A DNA stretch of 57,557 bases from Comamonadaceae bacterium UBA2334 (GTDB taxonomy: Bacteria > Pseudomonadota > Gammaproteobacteria > Burkholderiales > Burkholderiaceae_C), in the NCBI GenBank assembly GCA_002344885.1, contig DDUQ01000082.1, positions 1 to 57,557 on the forward strand. Reading direction: 5' to 3'. How positions within the stretch are numbered: position 1 is the stretch's first letter; every line of letters begins with the position of its first letter. This document shows positions 43,574-52,311 of the stretch, in pieces. The position numbers and the translations under genes are program-made. The notes beneath the pieces are model-generated. The model searched no databases. It saw only the letters and a program-made list of their open reading frames with translations, and was not told the origin of the DNA.

Positions 43574-44904
43574 ACTCGCACACCATGCAGGCCGCCCATC
43601 AAATGGAGGCACCCGTTCAACTTTCGCTGCCGGCATGGGGTGGTGCCGCATTGTTTGTGCTGGCGTTGCTGTTCGCCGCTTTGCCCTCCGGACTGAACTG
43701 GGAAGCCAAGTTGTCTGAAGAGATGATGGAAGGTTCCTGGATCGTTCGATTGCAATGGACCAGCCTGTTTGTATGTGCCTGGTTCCTGATGCGGTACATC
43801 CCACTGACCACCATGATCGGTCATGTCAAAGAAAACTGGCCGTTGCTGGTGCTGATGGCGTTTTGCACACTCAGCATTGCGTGGTCTGATTTTCCCGGCA
43901 TTGTGGTGAAGCGCTTTGTGCAGTTTGTGGGCGTGGTGTCCATCCTTGTGCTGGTTGCCAGTTTCCACGAAGAGCACTTTGACAGATTGATGGTCGCAAC
44001 GCTCTGGATTGCCTTGGCCTTGTGTGGGCTGTCCATCGTATTTGCGTTGGCGGTGCCGCGCATCGGCATCGAAACGGCCGTAGGCATCGAGGGGACGTGG
44101 AAGGGCATTCTCGGTCAGAAGAACCAGTTGGGACTGTTCTCAGCGATGTCAATCTACTTCACGGTTTTCTGTCTTTCAAGGAGGGTGGTTTCACCGTTGT
44201 TTGCCGGAGTGGTCATTGCCACGTGTGCGGTGTGCCTGCTGATGTCGCGCAGTTCCAGCAGCGCGACCTTGACCGTGTTGTCTTTGTCGATTTTTCTGTT
44301 GCTACGCCGTGAGTTCATCCGTTCCTTTGCACCCATCGTCCGTGTCATGTTGTTGGCAGGGTTGGTGCTCTGTGTGGTGTACCTGGGCTTTTATTTTGTG
44401 AACGCGCGTTTCCCGGAGACCGCTGACATATTGGCACCTTTTGCGGCCTTGTTCGGCAAATCCACCGACCTGACGGGCCGGGGAGACATCTGGGAGATCA
44501 TGTGGCGCACGATTGCGAAGCACCCATATCTGGGTGTGGGTTACTCGTCTTTCTGGCTGGGGCCAGGTGGCCCATCGCAGTTCATTTCCGACGAACTGAT
44601 GTGGACGGTGCCCTCGGCACACAACGGCTACCTGGAGGTTATCAATGAACTGGGCTGGATCGGGTTTGCACTGTTTGTGGGCATGCTGGTGCATCACGCC
44701 TTCAAGTTGATGGAACTGTTTCGCTACGAGCGGGATACTGCTGCTTTTCACATGGGGTTGCTGGCTATCTTTCTCGTGTCCAATTTTTCGGAAAGCACGG
44801 CATTGCGCGTACTGGCGTTTTTGCAATTCGTGATGCTGTTTTCGATGATCATGGTCGCTGCCACACTCCAGCGTGTCCGCCCCTGGAATGGATCACACAG
44901 ATGA
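43570..44904 (+). CDS. O-antigen/exopolysaccharide polymerase, Wzy/WaaL type
   Basis: The 444-residue protein has about 12 membrane segments. The large periplasmic loop between the last helices (LTGRGDIWEIMWRTIAKHPY then LGVGYSSFWLG...SAHNGYLEVINELG) is the hallmark of the O-antigen ligase/polymerase superfamily. ATG at 43570 overlaps the flippase stop. Context favours a Wzy polymerase over a ligase. Confidence 0.85.
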   Translation: MNSHTMQAAHQMEAPVQLSLPAWGGAALFVLALLFAALPSGLNWEAKLSEEMMEGSWIVRLQWTSLFVCAWFLMRYIPLTTMIGHVKENWPLLVLMAFCTLSIAWSDFPGIVVKRFVQFVGVVSILVLVASFHEEHFDRLMVATLWIALALCGLSIVFALAVPRIGIETAVGIEGTWKGILGQKNQLGLFSAMSIYFTVFCLSRRVVSPLFAGVVIATCAVCLLMSRSSSSATLTVLSLSIFLLLRREFIRSFAPIVRVMLLAGLVLCVVYLGFYFVNARFPETADILAPFAALFGKSTDLTGRGDIWEIMWRTIAKHPYLGVGYSSFWLGPGGPSQFISDELMWTVPSAHNGYLEVINELGWIGFALFVGMLVHHAFKLMELFRYERDTAAFHMGLLAIFLVSNFSESTALRVLAFLQFVMLFSMIMVAATLQRVRPWNGSHR

Positions 44905-46094
44905 GCTTTTTGAATGCGGTGTTGTGGAGCGGGGTCGCGCTGTGCGCCTTGCCGACAGCGGTATTTTGTTTGCAGATCCTGTCTGCTCGGTTGGGGCGGC
45001 AAGGCCCACTCGGGGGCGCTGCCCGCCCCGATGAGGCCGACCGTTTGCCCGCCACCGTCATCCTGATGCCGGCTCACAACGAAGAAAAGGTCATTGCCCA
45101 AACCTTGGCTTCACTGGACGGGCTGCCGGATGGCTTCCGCGTTGTGGTGGTGGCAGACAATTGCAACGACCAAACTGCGGCCATCGCCCGTCAGTGGGGG
45201 GGCTCGGTGGTGGAACGCTCGTCGCAATCGTTGCGTGGTAAAGGATATGCGTTGCAACATGGCCTGGATCATCTGAAAACTCAGCCTCCCGAGGTCGTCA
45301 TCGTGCTGGATGCCGATTGCACCACCACTGCTGACGATATGCATCGTCTGGCTCAGTGCTGCAGGCAACTGGCCAGACCGGTGCAAGGCATCTACCTCAT
45401 GCATGCACCCCAAGGCAGCTCACTGGCCACTCGGGTGGCCGAGTTTGCGTGGCGGGTCAAGACCATGGTGCGTCCTTTGGGTTGGCGCAAATGGGGTGGC
45501 ACAGTTCAATTGATGGGCTCAGGCTTTGCATTGCCTTGGTCGGTTGCAACAGACCTGAACCTCGCTTCGGGACATATCGTCGAAGACATGAAGCTGACGT
45601 TTGATCTGGCCGAACGAGGGATGGCACCCGTTTTTGTCACCGATGTCCGTGTGTCCAGTCTGTTCCCGACGGCCGGAGCTGCCCAGGATACGCAACGGCG
45701 ACGCTGGGAGCATGGGCATTTGAGCATGGTGTTTTCAGATGTTCCCCGGGCAATGGTTCAAGCATTGACGCGTGGCAACCGTCAGTTGCTGTCTGTAGCC
45801 TTGGATTTGCTTGTGCCACCGTTGAGCCTGTTGGTGCTGATGTTGACCGCGCTGGCTGCCCTGGCGGTGCTGCAAATGGGGGTGTCGGCCCCATCGTGGG
45901 GGGGCACGCTGGCGTTGCTGATGGCGGTGGCCACAGCCGTTTCGGTGCTGTTGGCTTGGTCCGGGTGGGGGCGCGATGTCTTGTCCGCCAGAGAATTGCT
46001 GGCCGTACCGGGATTCGTGCTGCGGAAGCTGGGCGTATACGCTGGTTTCGTCAACAAGCGCGAAAAAAGTTGGAACCGAACGGACCGTGATTGA
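44901..46094 (+). CDS. Membrane glycosyltransferase family 2 (processive-type)
   Basis: The 397-residue GT-A enzyme has an N-terminal membrane helix and VILMPAHNEEKVIAQTL. The donor-binding DADCTTTADD (DxD class), a HIVEDMKLTFDLAE catalytic ED motif and DTQRRRWEHGHLSM (QxxRW) follow. Two or three C-terminal membrane helices complete it. The EDM and QRRRW motifs are those of processive beta-glycosyltransferases such as cellulose or hyaluronan synthase relatives. It is the last gene of the rightward operon. Confidence 0.87.
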   Translation: MSFLNAVLWSGVALCALPTAVFCLQILSARLGRQGPLGGAARPDEADRLPATVILMPAHNEEKVIAQTLASLDGLPDGFRVVVVADNCNDQTAAIARQWGGSVVERSSQSLRGKGYALQHGLDHLKTQPPEVVIVLDADCTTTADDMHRLAQCCRQLARPVQGIYLMHAPQGSSLATRVAEFAWRVKTMVRPLGWRKWGGTVQLMGSGFALPWSVATDLNLASGHIVEDMKLTFDLAERGMAPVFVTDVRVSSLFPTAGAAQDTQRRRWEHGHLSMVFSDVPRAMVQALTRGNRQLLSVALDLLVPPLSLLVLMLTALAALAVLQMGVSAPSWGGTLALLMAVATAVSVLLAWSGWGRDVLSARELLAVPGFVLRKLGVYAGFVNKREKSWNRTDRD

Positions 46095-46154
46095 CGGACA
46101 GCTTGTGGCCAGCCATGCCTTCAGGCATATGCAGGTTCTTGGGCTAATGCGTCA

Positions 46155-47414
46155 TCAGAACACAGGTAAGGTGGCTGCGCGTGTGCGGTTGACCGCACCG
46201 GGAATGTTCTCGAACCTGTATTCAAGGCCCGCCCGATAAACCCTTTGTGACGCCGTTTCGGTCTGACGGCGTACCCGCTTTTCGTGCGCCAGCTCGACAT
46301 AGGCCGATAGTCTAGTATCAAAGTTATAGCGAGCACGGGCCGTCGTGCTGGTGGTGTCAGGGTTCAGTGGGGTGATGCCCGCACCTGCGTCAAACACCTG
46401 GTTGCGGTCAGATTGCTTTTGCCACGCCGCATTGATGTCCCATTTTTCGTTCGGCGCATACCGAACCCCGACCCTCCTGCCGGTGGATGTGCCATCCGCA
46501 ACGCCTTGTTGCGTACTGACCGAAGGCAAGCGCCACAGTTGTGCATCCCATTGCAATTGTGTTGACCAGGCATGCGAGACGCCCAGTCTGTACAGATTTG
46601 TGCGGGCGACTGTGCTGGCATTCGTGAACGAGCGTTCACGGTGAGCCCATCGCATGGACAGTTGTGTGATGGGGCTGAGTGACCAGCTGACATCCCAGAA
46701 CCAGTCGTCATCCCTGTCACCGGGTATGGTGGGCGAAGCGGCTGTTGCGCGTCCGGGGTAGTCGGTTTCGCTGCGTGCAAAACCCGCTTGTGCCACGCTG
46801 CCGGTGGGTGAGCGGTACAGGACGGCTGCACTCAGTCGGGTGGTGTCCGCATCCAGAAAAACGTGGGTCGCCTTGTCCTCGTGGCGCAAAGTCTGCCTCG
46901 ATATCTGCACGGGGATGGATAATGATGGCGTGGCCATGAGGCTGATGCTGGCCTGTGTCCATGTCCGGCTGACCGTATCGAGCAGGGGATAGAAGTCATC
47001 AAAGCCGTATGCTGACCGGCTGCTGCCAGCCGACAACTCGCCTTCCAGTCGATCGGTGAAGTGCCATGGAAGGCGGGCGGTCAATGTGCGGGGGCTGTGG
47101 TCCAAATCCGACCTTGAACCGTAGCTCTGCCTGCCCAGTGAAGTGGTCAGGATGAGCCGGGTGCGGTCCGAGTCGAGCGGAACACCCACAGCCATGTCGA
47201 CCGTTTGATTGCGCGTGGCACTGCCAATTTTGGGCGTGGCAACGGCTGTTGACCCGGCCGAGGGGGGAGCTTGCGATGCATCGACCCGAAAAAGGTTGTT
47301 GTTCTGTCCAAAGTTTGCATCCAGGCGCAACGCGATGTCCATGGTGGCGTGCGCAGCCAAGGGCGGCAGGCAGGTCAGCGCAACGCCAAAGGCGTGCCAG
47401 TACTTGGTTTTCAT
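46155..47414 (-). CDS. Outer-membrane beta-barrel, EpsL-like
   Basis: The 419-residue precursor has a signal peptide ending near AAHATM (residue about 24). Many alternating polar/hydrophobic strands of about ten residues follow (for example TDRLEGELSAGSSRSAYGF and AYVELAHEKRVRR). This matches the exopolysaccharide operon barrel EpsL of methanolan-type loci, thought to take part in polymer export or outer-membrane passage. It is the last gene of the leftward export operon and convergent with the glycosyltransferase 2 gene. Confidence 0.75.
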   Translation of the reverse strand: MKTKYWHAFGVALTCLPPLAAHATMDIALRLDANFGQNNNLFRVDASQAPPSAGSTAVATPKIGSATRNQTVDMAVGVPLDSDRTRLILTTSLGRQSYGSRSDLDHSPRTLTARLPWHFTDRLEGELSAGSSRSAYGFDDFYPLLDTVSRTWTQASISLMATPSLSIPVQISRQTLRHEDKATHVFLDADTTRLSAAVLYRSPTGSVAQAGFARSETDYPGRATAASPTIPGDRDDDWFWDVSWSLSPITQLSMRWAHRERSFTNASTVARTNLYRLGVSHAWSTQLQWDAQLWRLPSVSTQQGVADGTSTGRRVGVRYAPNEKWDINAAWQKQSDRNQVFDAGAGITPLNPDTTSTTARARYNFDTRLSAYVELAHEKRVRRQTETASQRVYRAGLEYRFENIPGAVNRTRAATLPVF

Positions 47415-47460
47415 GTCCGAATGTTGGCGGTTGGGCAGGGTGTCACAGGGCGCAGCGTAT

Positions 47461-49872
47461 TCATTCGAACACCACTTCGTACCACCAGGCCAGGGGTGTC
47501 TGGGTGGGTGCGATGTTCAGCGTCAACCCAGTGGGTGACTGCGAGATGGCGCTGGCGTTCAGTGGCTGCATACGCTGTCCTTGCGTTGTGAGTGGGTAAA
47601 CTGTCGCACGCTTGTGGTTTGTGCCAATGGCAATCTTGACATGTGAGCGGTGCACCCAGGCGGGGGGCGACGCACCGCGAGAACCCGAAGGCGTACCGGC
47701 AGAGCCATTTGCTGCGGGTGCCAGCGTCCACTTGCCACGATCCAAAGGATGGGGAATGCGTTGTTGAGGGGCCGGGCGGTTCACACTGCCTGACGAACCG
47801 GTCAGGGGCGCAGGCAAGGCGAGCAGCAGGTGCCGTGAGGTCGCGATGGGCTGATCGTCCAGGCTATGCAGAAGCGCCGCCGTGCGCTCGCGGGGCTCCG
47901 GCGATTCCAGCGCCACCGTCAACTGACCCGAATTGACCGAATGTTTACCTGCCACCTCGCCCATGATGGCATTGACCTTTGGCGTTTGGATGAGCAGCCG
48001 GCGTTCGTCCGCTGCGTGTGTGAGAGCTGGCGTTGCCGAACTCGCCGAAGACACAGCCGGTTTCGGACCCATGCCGACGGCACTTTTCAAGGCCGAGCGT
48101 GTATTCCACCCGTGCCTGTGGGTGAGAAAACGGCTCCAGGTGTCAGGGCGACCTTCGTTGGCGGCACTGAACCACCAGTTCGTTTCGGCTGTGGTCACAT
48201 CGATGTACGGGTCCAGTCGCGGGACAGAACCGGTACGGAACATCCTGGCCGCCAGCCCGACCACACTGGCTTTCGACCAGTCTCCCTGCAAGAAGAAGTG
48301 CGCTGGCGCAACATGGTTCTCGTCTGTGCCCCCGTATGCAAAAAAATAGAGGCCGTCCCAGTCTTGCTGTGCGGCAAATGCAGCTGTGGCAGGCAGGATG
48401 TCGTGACCTGCCGTGTTCGGGTAGGGCTGATTGAACTCACTGACCACAAAGGGTTTGCCTGCATCCCTGTAAAGGCTCAGGTGCAGCAAATCGTCAATGG
48501 CTCTGCCTGACACTGATTCGTCGCTGTAATGCCAGTCTGTGTCAGACCAGGGCACTCTCGGAAACATCGGGTGGTCCACGTAGAAATGTGCGTCTACATA
48601 GTCCATGTCACGGTGGGAATGAAAATTCAACGGCGCACCGAAATCCATCTGCGTCCCGGTGACCGGCAAGTCGGCTCGGGTGGCCGCGCGTACCACTTGC
48701 CGCATGTGGTTCAAAAATTGTCTGTCGGTGTCAGTCACAAATTGCAGCGCGTCAGCCACTTTGGGGTGAACCTGCCCAGGCGTGTAGGGCAGTCTGGGTA
48801 AACCCAGGGCCGAACGGATGGCATGCCACCACGCGCTGAATTTTTGTTTCAGCTTGACCCACCAGCCTGCCGAGGTGGCATGCTGCAAGCCGTCAGCCTG
48901 CCTGGGTGTGAGCATGTGTCCCGGTTCGTCAGCGCAGGCTCTCCATGCCTGGCAGGCCGCGGTCATGGAGCCGTGTTTGCGTTCAACCCACTTCACCCAT
49001 TGGGCATCCAGTTCGGCCGCGTAGGTACCTGTAATTTGCGTTTCCCAATAAGCTTTGTCCCAATGCAACCATGCGGCAGCCAGTGAAGTTTCGTTGATGA
49101 TCTCCACCTGTGCGAGCACAGGGTCGTCTTTGAGGTTCAGTCTGGCAAGCAACAGCCTGGCGTGTTCGGCCTGCAACTCCACCATTTTCGGGAAAAACAC
49201 GTGGACCGGTGACCCATAGCCCGGCGCTTTGCCTGCGGCGTCCAATGCAGGTACGCGGTCAATGTCGGGCCTGAAAACATAGCCGACCATCAGATTCAGA
49301 TTGACGTAGATACCCTGTGCCTTCAACTCTGCCAGGAAATGCTTCAGCCTCTTGAGGGCGGGTTCATGAAAGGTGGGGTAGGGGCCTTCTGTCAGGGTGC
49401 TGCGGAACACACTTGTGTCGCTGGTGGGTGCAGCATCCATCTGGTGCAAGCGGACCGCGTTGAAGCCCAGGCTTCGCAGTGTGGTGGCCACTTCACGCGC
49501 TTTTGCTTCGGGCGGAAAACAGGCGTCGCGCCCGAGGTTGATGCCGAACAGCCGGACACGTTTGTCATCCGGCGTGCCCGCACGCATGTCTGCTCCGAGT
49601 GACACAAAATGCCTCCCGTTGACAGCCAAGGCGTGTGCAGGGGTGATCGGTTCGTTCAAGTCGCTCTGGTCAGCCGCACCCGTCACTCGGCCCCAACGGG
49701 CATCGACGGGATACCAGTTGTAGGTCTGAGGCCATGCAACCGATGTCAGGCACAAAAGTACCAGACCGACGAGCAGCCGGCTGAACTCCACCCTCGCATG
49801 TGTGAAGCTGTGTCGGGTCACGGCCACAGTACCAAGGCCTGTCAATACGGCATGCCCAGCCGCCCCAGCCAT
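47461..49872 (-). CDS. Glycoside hydrolase (clan GH-A type), secreted or periplasmic
   Basis: The 803-residue precursor has an N-terminal signal sequence (RLLVGLVLLCLTSVAWPQ). A TIM-barrel follows with RLFGINLGRDACFPP, TTLRSLGFNAVRLHQMDAAP, the acid/base segment VEIINETSLAA (Asn-Glu) and the nucleophile segment FVVSEFNQPYPN. These are the GH-A hallmarks seen in GH5-like enzymes; the family cannot be fixed. The last 200 residues are Ser/Pro/Ala/Thr-rich and lack a clear fold. The start is uncertain: the ATG at 49872 overlaps the kinase-like gene by 31 bases, and a GTG at 49791 just before the signal peptide is an alternative. It may trim or shorten the polymer. Confidence 0.78.
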   Translation of the reverse strand: MAGAAGHAVLTGLGTVAVTRHSFTHARVEFSRLLVGLVLLCLTSVAWPQTYNWYPVDARWGRVTGAADQSDLNEPITPAHALAVNGRHFVSLGADMRAGTPDDKRVRLFGINLGRDACFPPEAKAREVATTLRSLGFNAVRLHQMDAAPTSDTSVFRSTLTEGPYPTFHEPALKRLKHFLAELKAQGIYVNLNLMVGYVFRPDIDRVPALDAAGKAPGYGSPVHVFFPKMVELQAEHARLLLARLNLKDDPVLAQVEIINETSLAAAWLHWDKAYWETQITGTYAAELDAQWVKWVERKHGSMTAACQAWRACADEPGHMLTPRQADGLQHATSAGWWVKLKQKFSAWWHAIRSALGLPRLPYTPGQVHPKVADALQFVTDTDRQFLNHMRQVVRAATRADLPVTGTQMDFGAPLNFHSHRDMDYVDAHFYVDHPMFPRVPWSDTDWHYSDESVSGRAIDDLLHLSLYRDAGKPFVVSEFNQPYPNTAGHDILPATAAFAAQQDWDGLYFFAYGGTDENHVAPAHFFLQGDWSKASVVGLAARMFRTGSVPRLDPYIDVTTAETNWWFSAANEGRPDTWSRFLTHRHGWNTRSALKSAVGMGPKPAVSSASSATPALTHAADERRLLIQTPKVNAIMGEVAGKHSVNSGQLTVALESPEPRERTAALLHSLDDQPIATSRHLLLALPAPLTGSSGSVNRPAPQQRIPHPLDRGKWTLAPAANGSAGTPSGSRGASPPAWVHRSHVKIAIGTNHKRATVYPLTTQGQRMQPLNASAISQSPTGLTLNIAPTQTPLAWWYEVVFE

Positions 49873-50915
49873 TGGCGGATACGCCCGACAGTGGGATCCA
49901 GAACATCTGGCACGTTGTTGAAAAACGTGCCCAACACGCGGACAGAAGCCGTGTCAATCGTCTCGTAAGCCAGGCGAAGGTTGGACGCAGTGGTTTGGTC
50001 CTTGCGGCACACCAGGACGACATTGCCCGCCTGGGATGCAATGATCTGTGCATCGGATCCCACGCGCGTCGGTGGCGTGTCGATGATGATGACCTTGACG
50101 TCCTGCTTGAACTTGTCCAGCAGGTCCGACAGGTTGGGCGCACTCAGGATTTCGGTCGGGTTGGGTGGCTTCGGCCCAGATGGGATGACATGCAGAAAAT
50201 TCGTGATGGCATGTGACAGGTCCAATGTTGGCAGGGTGCGCCCTACCAACATGGTCGAAAGGCCGGTCTTGTTGGTCACGTCAAACAACTGGTGCAGGGA
50301 CGGTTTGCGCAGGTTAGCGTCCAACAGGAGCGTCTTGAGGTTCAGCTGCGCAAAGGCAATGGCCAGGCTGGCACTGAGATGGCTTTTGCCCTCTTTGGCA
50401 TTAGGGCTGGTCAGGGCAATCACAAGGCAAGGTTGCTCGCCGGCGCGCAGCATCACCTCGGACCGAAACCGCCTGATGGCCTCGGCCTGTGTGCTGTACG
50501 GGCTGTGCGAAATCAGCAAGCGGCTGCTGATGCGCTTCTTGCCCCCGTCACCGTGCTTGGCAATCGTCTGGTAATTGAACTGTTGCGCCAGGACTTCATG
50601 CACATCTTCTTCGTTCAGCAACCCCAGCTTGATGGCTGCCTCGCCAAAGCGGATGCGTTTGCGTTGCTGCAACTGAACGATGCGTACCACCTCGTCTTCG
50701 GTCAGCTTGTTGGCAGCAATGAACGCCTGCCCCATCCGGTTGGGCGAGTCGGGCGCTGGCCTGGGTGTTTGTATGCTGTCAGGCGAAAGGGTGGTGGGTG
50801 CTTCTGTGTGCGCAAAAATGCTGTTCGGGCTGGATTCGTCAAGTTCGTTGAACGCAGATTGAAAAAACGGCGCGTTCGGCGACGCCTTGTTGCCAGACTT
50901 TTTCAGAAAACTCAT
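49842..50915 (-). CDS. BY-kinase-like chain-length ATPase with GspE N-terminal-like domain (EpsG type)
   Basis: The 357-residue protein has an N-terminal type II secretion GspE-like alpha-helical domain (about residues 60-115, LTEDEVVRIVQLQQRKRIRF then KLGLLNEEDVHEVLAQQF). A C-terminal P-loop domain follows: SPNAKEGKSHLSASLA, LLLDANLRKPS and VIIIDTPPT. This is the EpsG family associated with exopolysaccharide export. The C-terminus ends QWLGRLGMPY and has a single Tyr, not the Tyr cluster of CpsD or Wzc. ATG at 50915 overlaps the chain-length gene (ATGA); a longer frame upstream adds an unlikely extension. Confidence 0.85.
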   Translation of the reverse strand: MSFLKKSGNKASPNAPFFQSAFNELDESSPNSIFAHTEAPTTLSPDSIQTPRPAPDSPNRMGQAFIAANKLTEDEVVRIVQLQQRKRIRFGEAAIKLGLLNEEDVHEVLAQQFNYQTIAKHGDGGKKRISSRLLISHSPYSTQAEAIRRFRSEVMLRAGEQPCLVIALTSPNAKEGKSHLSASLAIAFAQLNLKTLLLDANLRKPSLHQLFDVTNKTGLSTMLVGRTLPTLDLSHAITNFLHVIPSGPKPPNPTEILSAPNLSDLLDKFKQDVKVIIIDTPPTRVGSDAQIIASQAGNVVLVCRKDQTTASNLRLAYETIDTASVRVLGTFFNNVPDVLDPTVGRIRQWLGRLGMPY

Positions 50916-52288
50916 GGTGCCACCCCCAGGACTGGCACAGGCAGGCAACCCTTCAGATCTTCCGGACAGCGCATGCGGCGGTAGCTGAGTTCCAGAAACA
51001 GGGCAAACATCAAACCCAGTGCAATGCCCCCCGGAATGCTGACGATGACGTTGCTGACGATGTTTGGTTTGGCGTGACGGATGGGCTTTTCAGCCCATTG
51101 CAGCACGGCAATGGTCGGGCTGTTGATGTTGCTTTGCAGCAAAATTTCGTCGTAACGCGCCACGGCCGCGTTGTAGACCTGTTGGGCACTGGCCAACTGG
51201 CGCTGGAACGAACTGATCACATCGCGGTGTTTTTTCATTTCAAGCAGCTGGTGCTGGCGGGCGGCAATTTCCGCCTGAATGCGGTTGGCTTGGTCGGCAA
51301 ACCGGCGTTCTTCCTGTTCGATGGACTGCAAGGCACTGGCCGATGCGCGATCCAGCTGAGCCACCAACGCTGCCCGGTCATTCTCAAGCGATCGGTAACG
51401 CGGATGGTTGGGGCCGAGCACGCCAGCGGCTTCTGACAAACGCCCTTCGACATCGATCAGACGCTGACGGACGTCTCGCACGCCCTCCTGGCGGGAGATG
51501 TCCGGGATGTCATAGGCACGCGTACCACCATTGAGCTGCATCTGGATTGCCCGCCGGCGTGCGGTGGCCTCACTCTGCGAGGCCTGTACCGTCAGCAACC
51601 GGGTGTTCAGGTCGCTGAACTGGCGTGAGCTGGTGTCGAGTCTTTCATCCGCATCCACGATCCCTTCCTGTTGCTGGTATGCGGTGATTTCACGCTGGAT
51701 GCGATCGACCTCGGCCTGTAATGCAGCCAGTTGGCCGCTGTACTGTTCCTGCCGCAACTTGGCCGGTGTGGCGTGAATTTTGTTGGTGATTTCCATGAAC
51801 CCTTTGATGGCCGCGTTCAGCGCATCACGGGCAAATGCCGGATCTTTGGAGTCGTACTGCAGATCCAGCACGCGGCTGTTGCGTTTTGGCACTACACGCA
51901 GGTCGCTCACAATCGCCTTGAGCAAACCTGTGCGCAGCACCGCTTCGCCTTTCTGGGCGACCAATTCCTTGATCGCTGGTTGCTCCAGCGCCTTTGTTGC
52001 CTCGATCACATAGCGGGCCACGTCGTCGCTTTTGAGAATGTCCACCTGAGTCGCCATGTAGCTTTCTTCTTGCATGGGCGAAAACTGGCGACCCAGAATG
52101 GGGTCGGCGGCACGGTACTCGATGTAGATTTCTGCCGTCGACGTATAAATTTTGGGCAGCATCAGTGAAACAGCGATAGCGGTTGCGACGGTGCCGGCTG
52201 CCACAATGCCGATCAGCACCTTGCGAGCAGCCAACATGGCACCCAGTTGCACAAACGAGATGCCCGGATCGTAGGAATGGAGTTGCAT
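50912..52288 (-). CDS. Chain-length determinant protein (Wzz/Wzc-like, EpsF type)
   Basis: The 458-residue inner-membrane protein has two membrane helices near its ends (VLIGIVAAGTVATAIAVSL and IVSIPGGIALGLMFALFLEL). A long periplasmic coiled coil lies between them (about residues 160-390, rich in Gln/Arg/Ala). There is a conserved N-terminal Wzz segment. It sets polymer length and organises export with the ATPase encoded downstream, whose start it overlaps. Confidence 0.88.
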   Translation of the reverse strand: MQLHSYDPGISFVQLGAMLAARKVLIGIVAAGTVATAIAVSLMLPKIYTSTAEIYIEYRAADPILGRQFSPMQEESYMATQVDILKSDDVARYVIEATKALEQPAIKELVAQKGEAVLRTGLLKAIVSDLRVVPKRNSRVLDLQYDSKDPAFARDALNAAIKGFMEITNKIHATPAKLRQEQYSGQLAALQAEVDRIQREITAYQQQEGIVDADERLDTSSRQFSDLNTRLLTVQASQSEATARRRAIQMQLNGGTRAYDIPDISRQEGVRDVRQRLIDVEGRLSEAAGVLGPNHPRYRSLENDRAALVAQLDRASASALQSIEQEERRFADQANRIQAEIAARQHQLLEMKKHRDVISSFQRQLASAQQVYNAAVARYDEILLQSNINSPTIAVLQWAEKPIRHAKPNIVSNVIVSIPGGIALGLMFALFLELSYRRMRCPEDLKGCLPVPVLGVAP

Positions 52289-52311
52289 GGGATGTCCTGT
52301 AGGGGCGGGCG

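Noticed and set aside
46115..46128. Hairpin ATGCC-TTCA-GGCAT between the convergent glycosyltransferase and EpsL-like genes as terminator.
   Set aside because: The stem has only five base pairs and no T-run on either strand.
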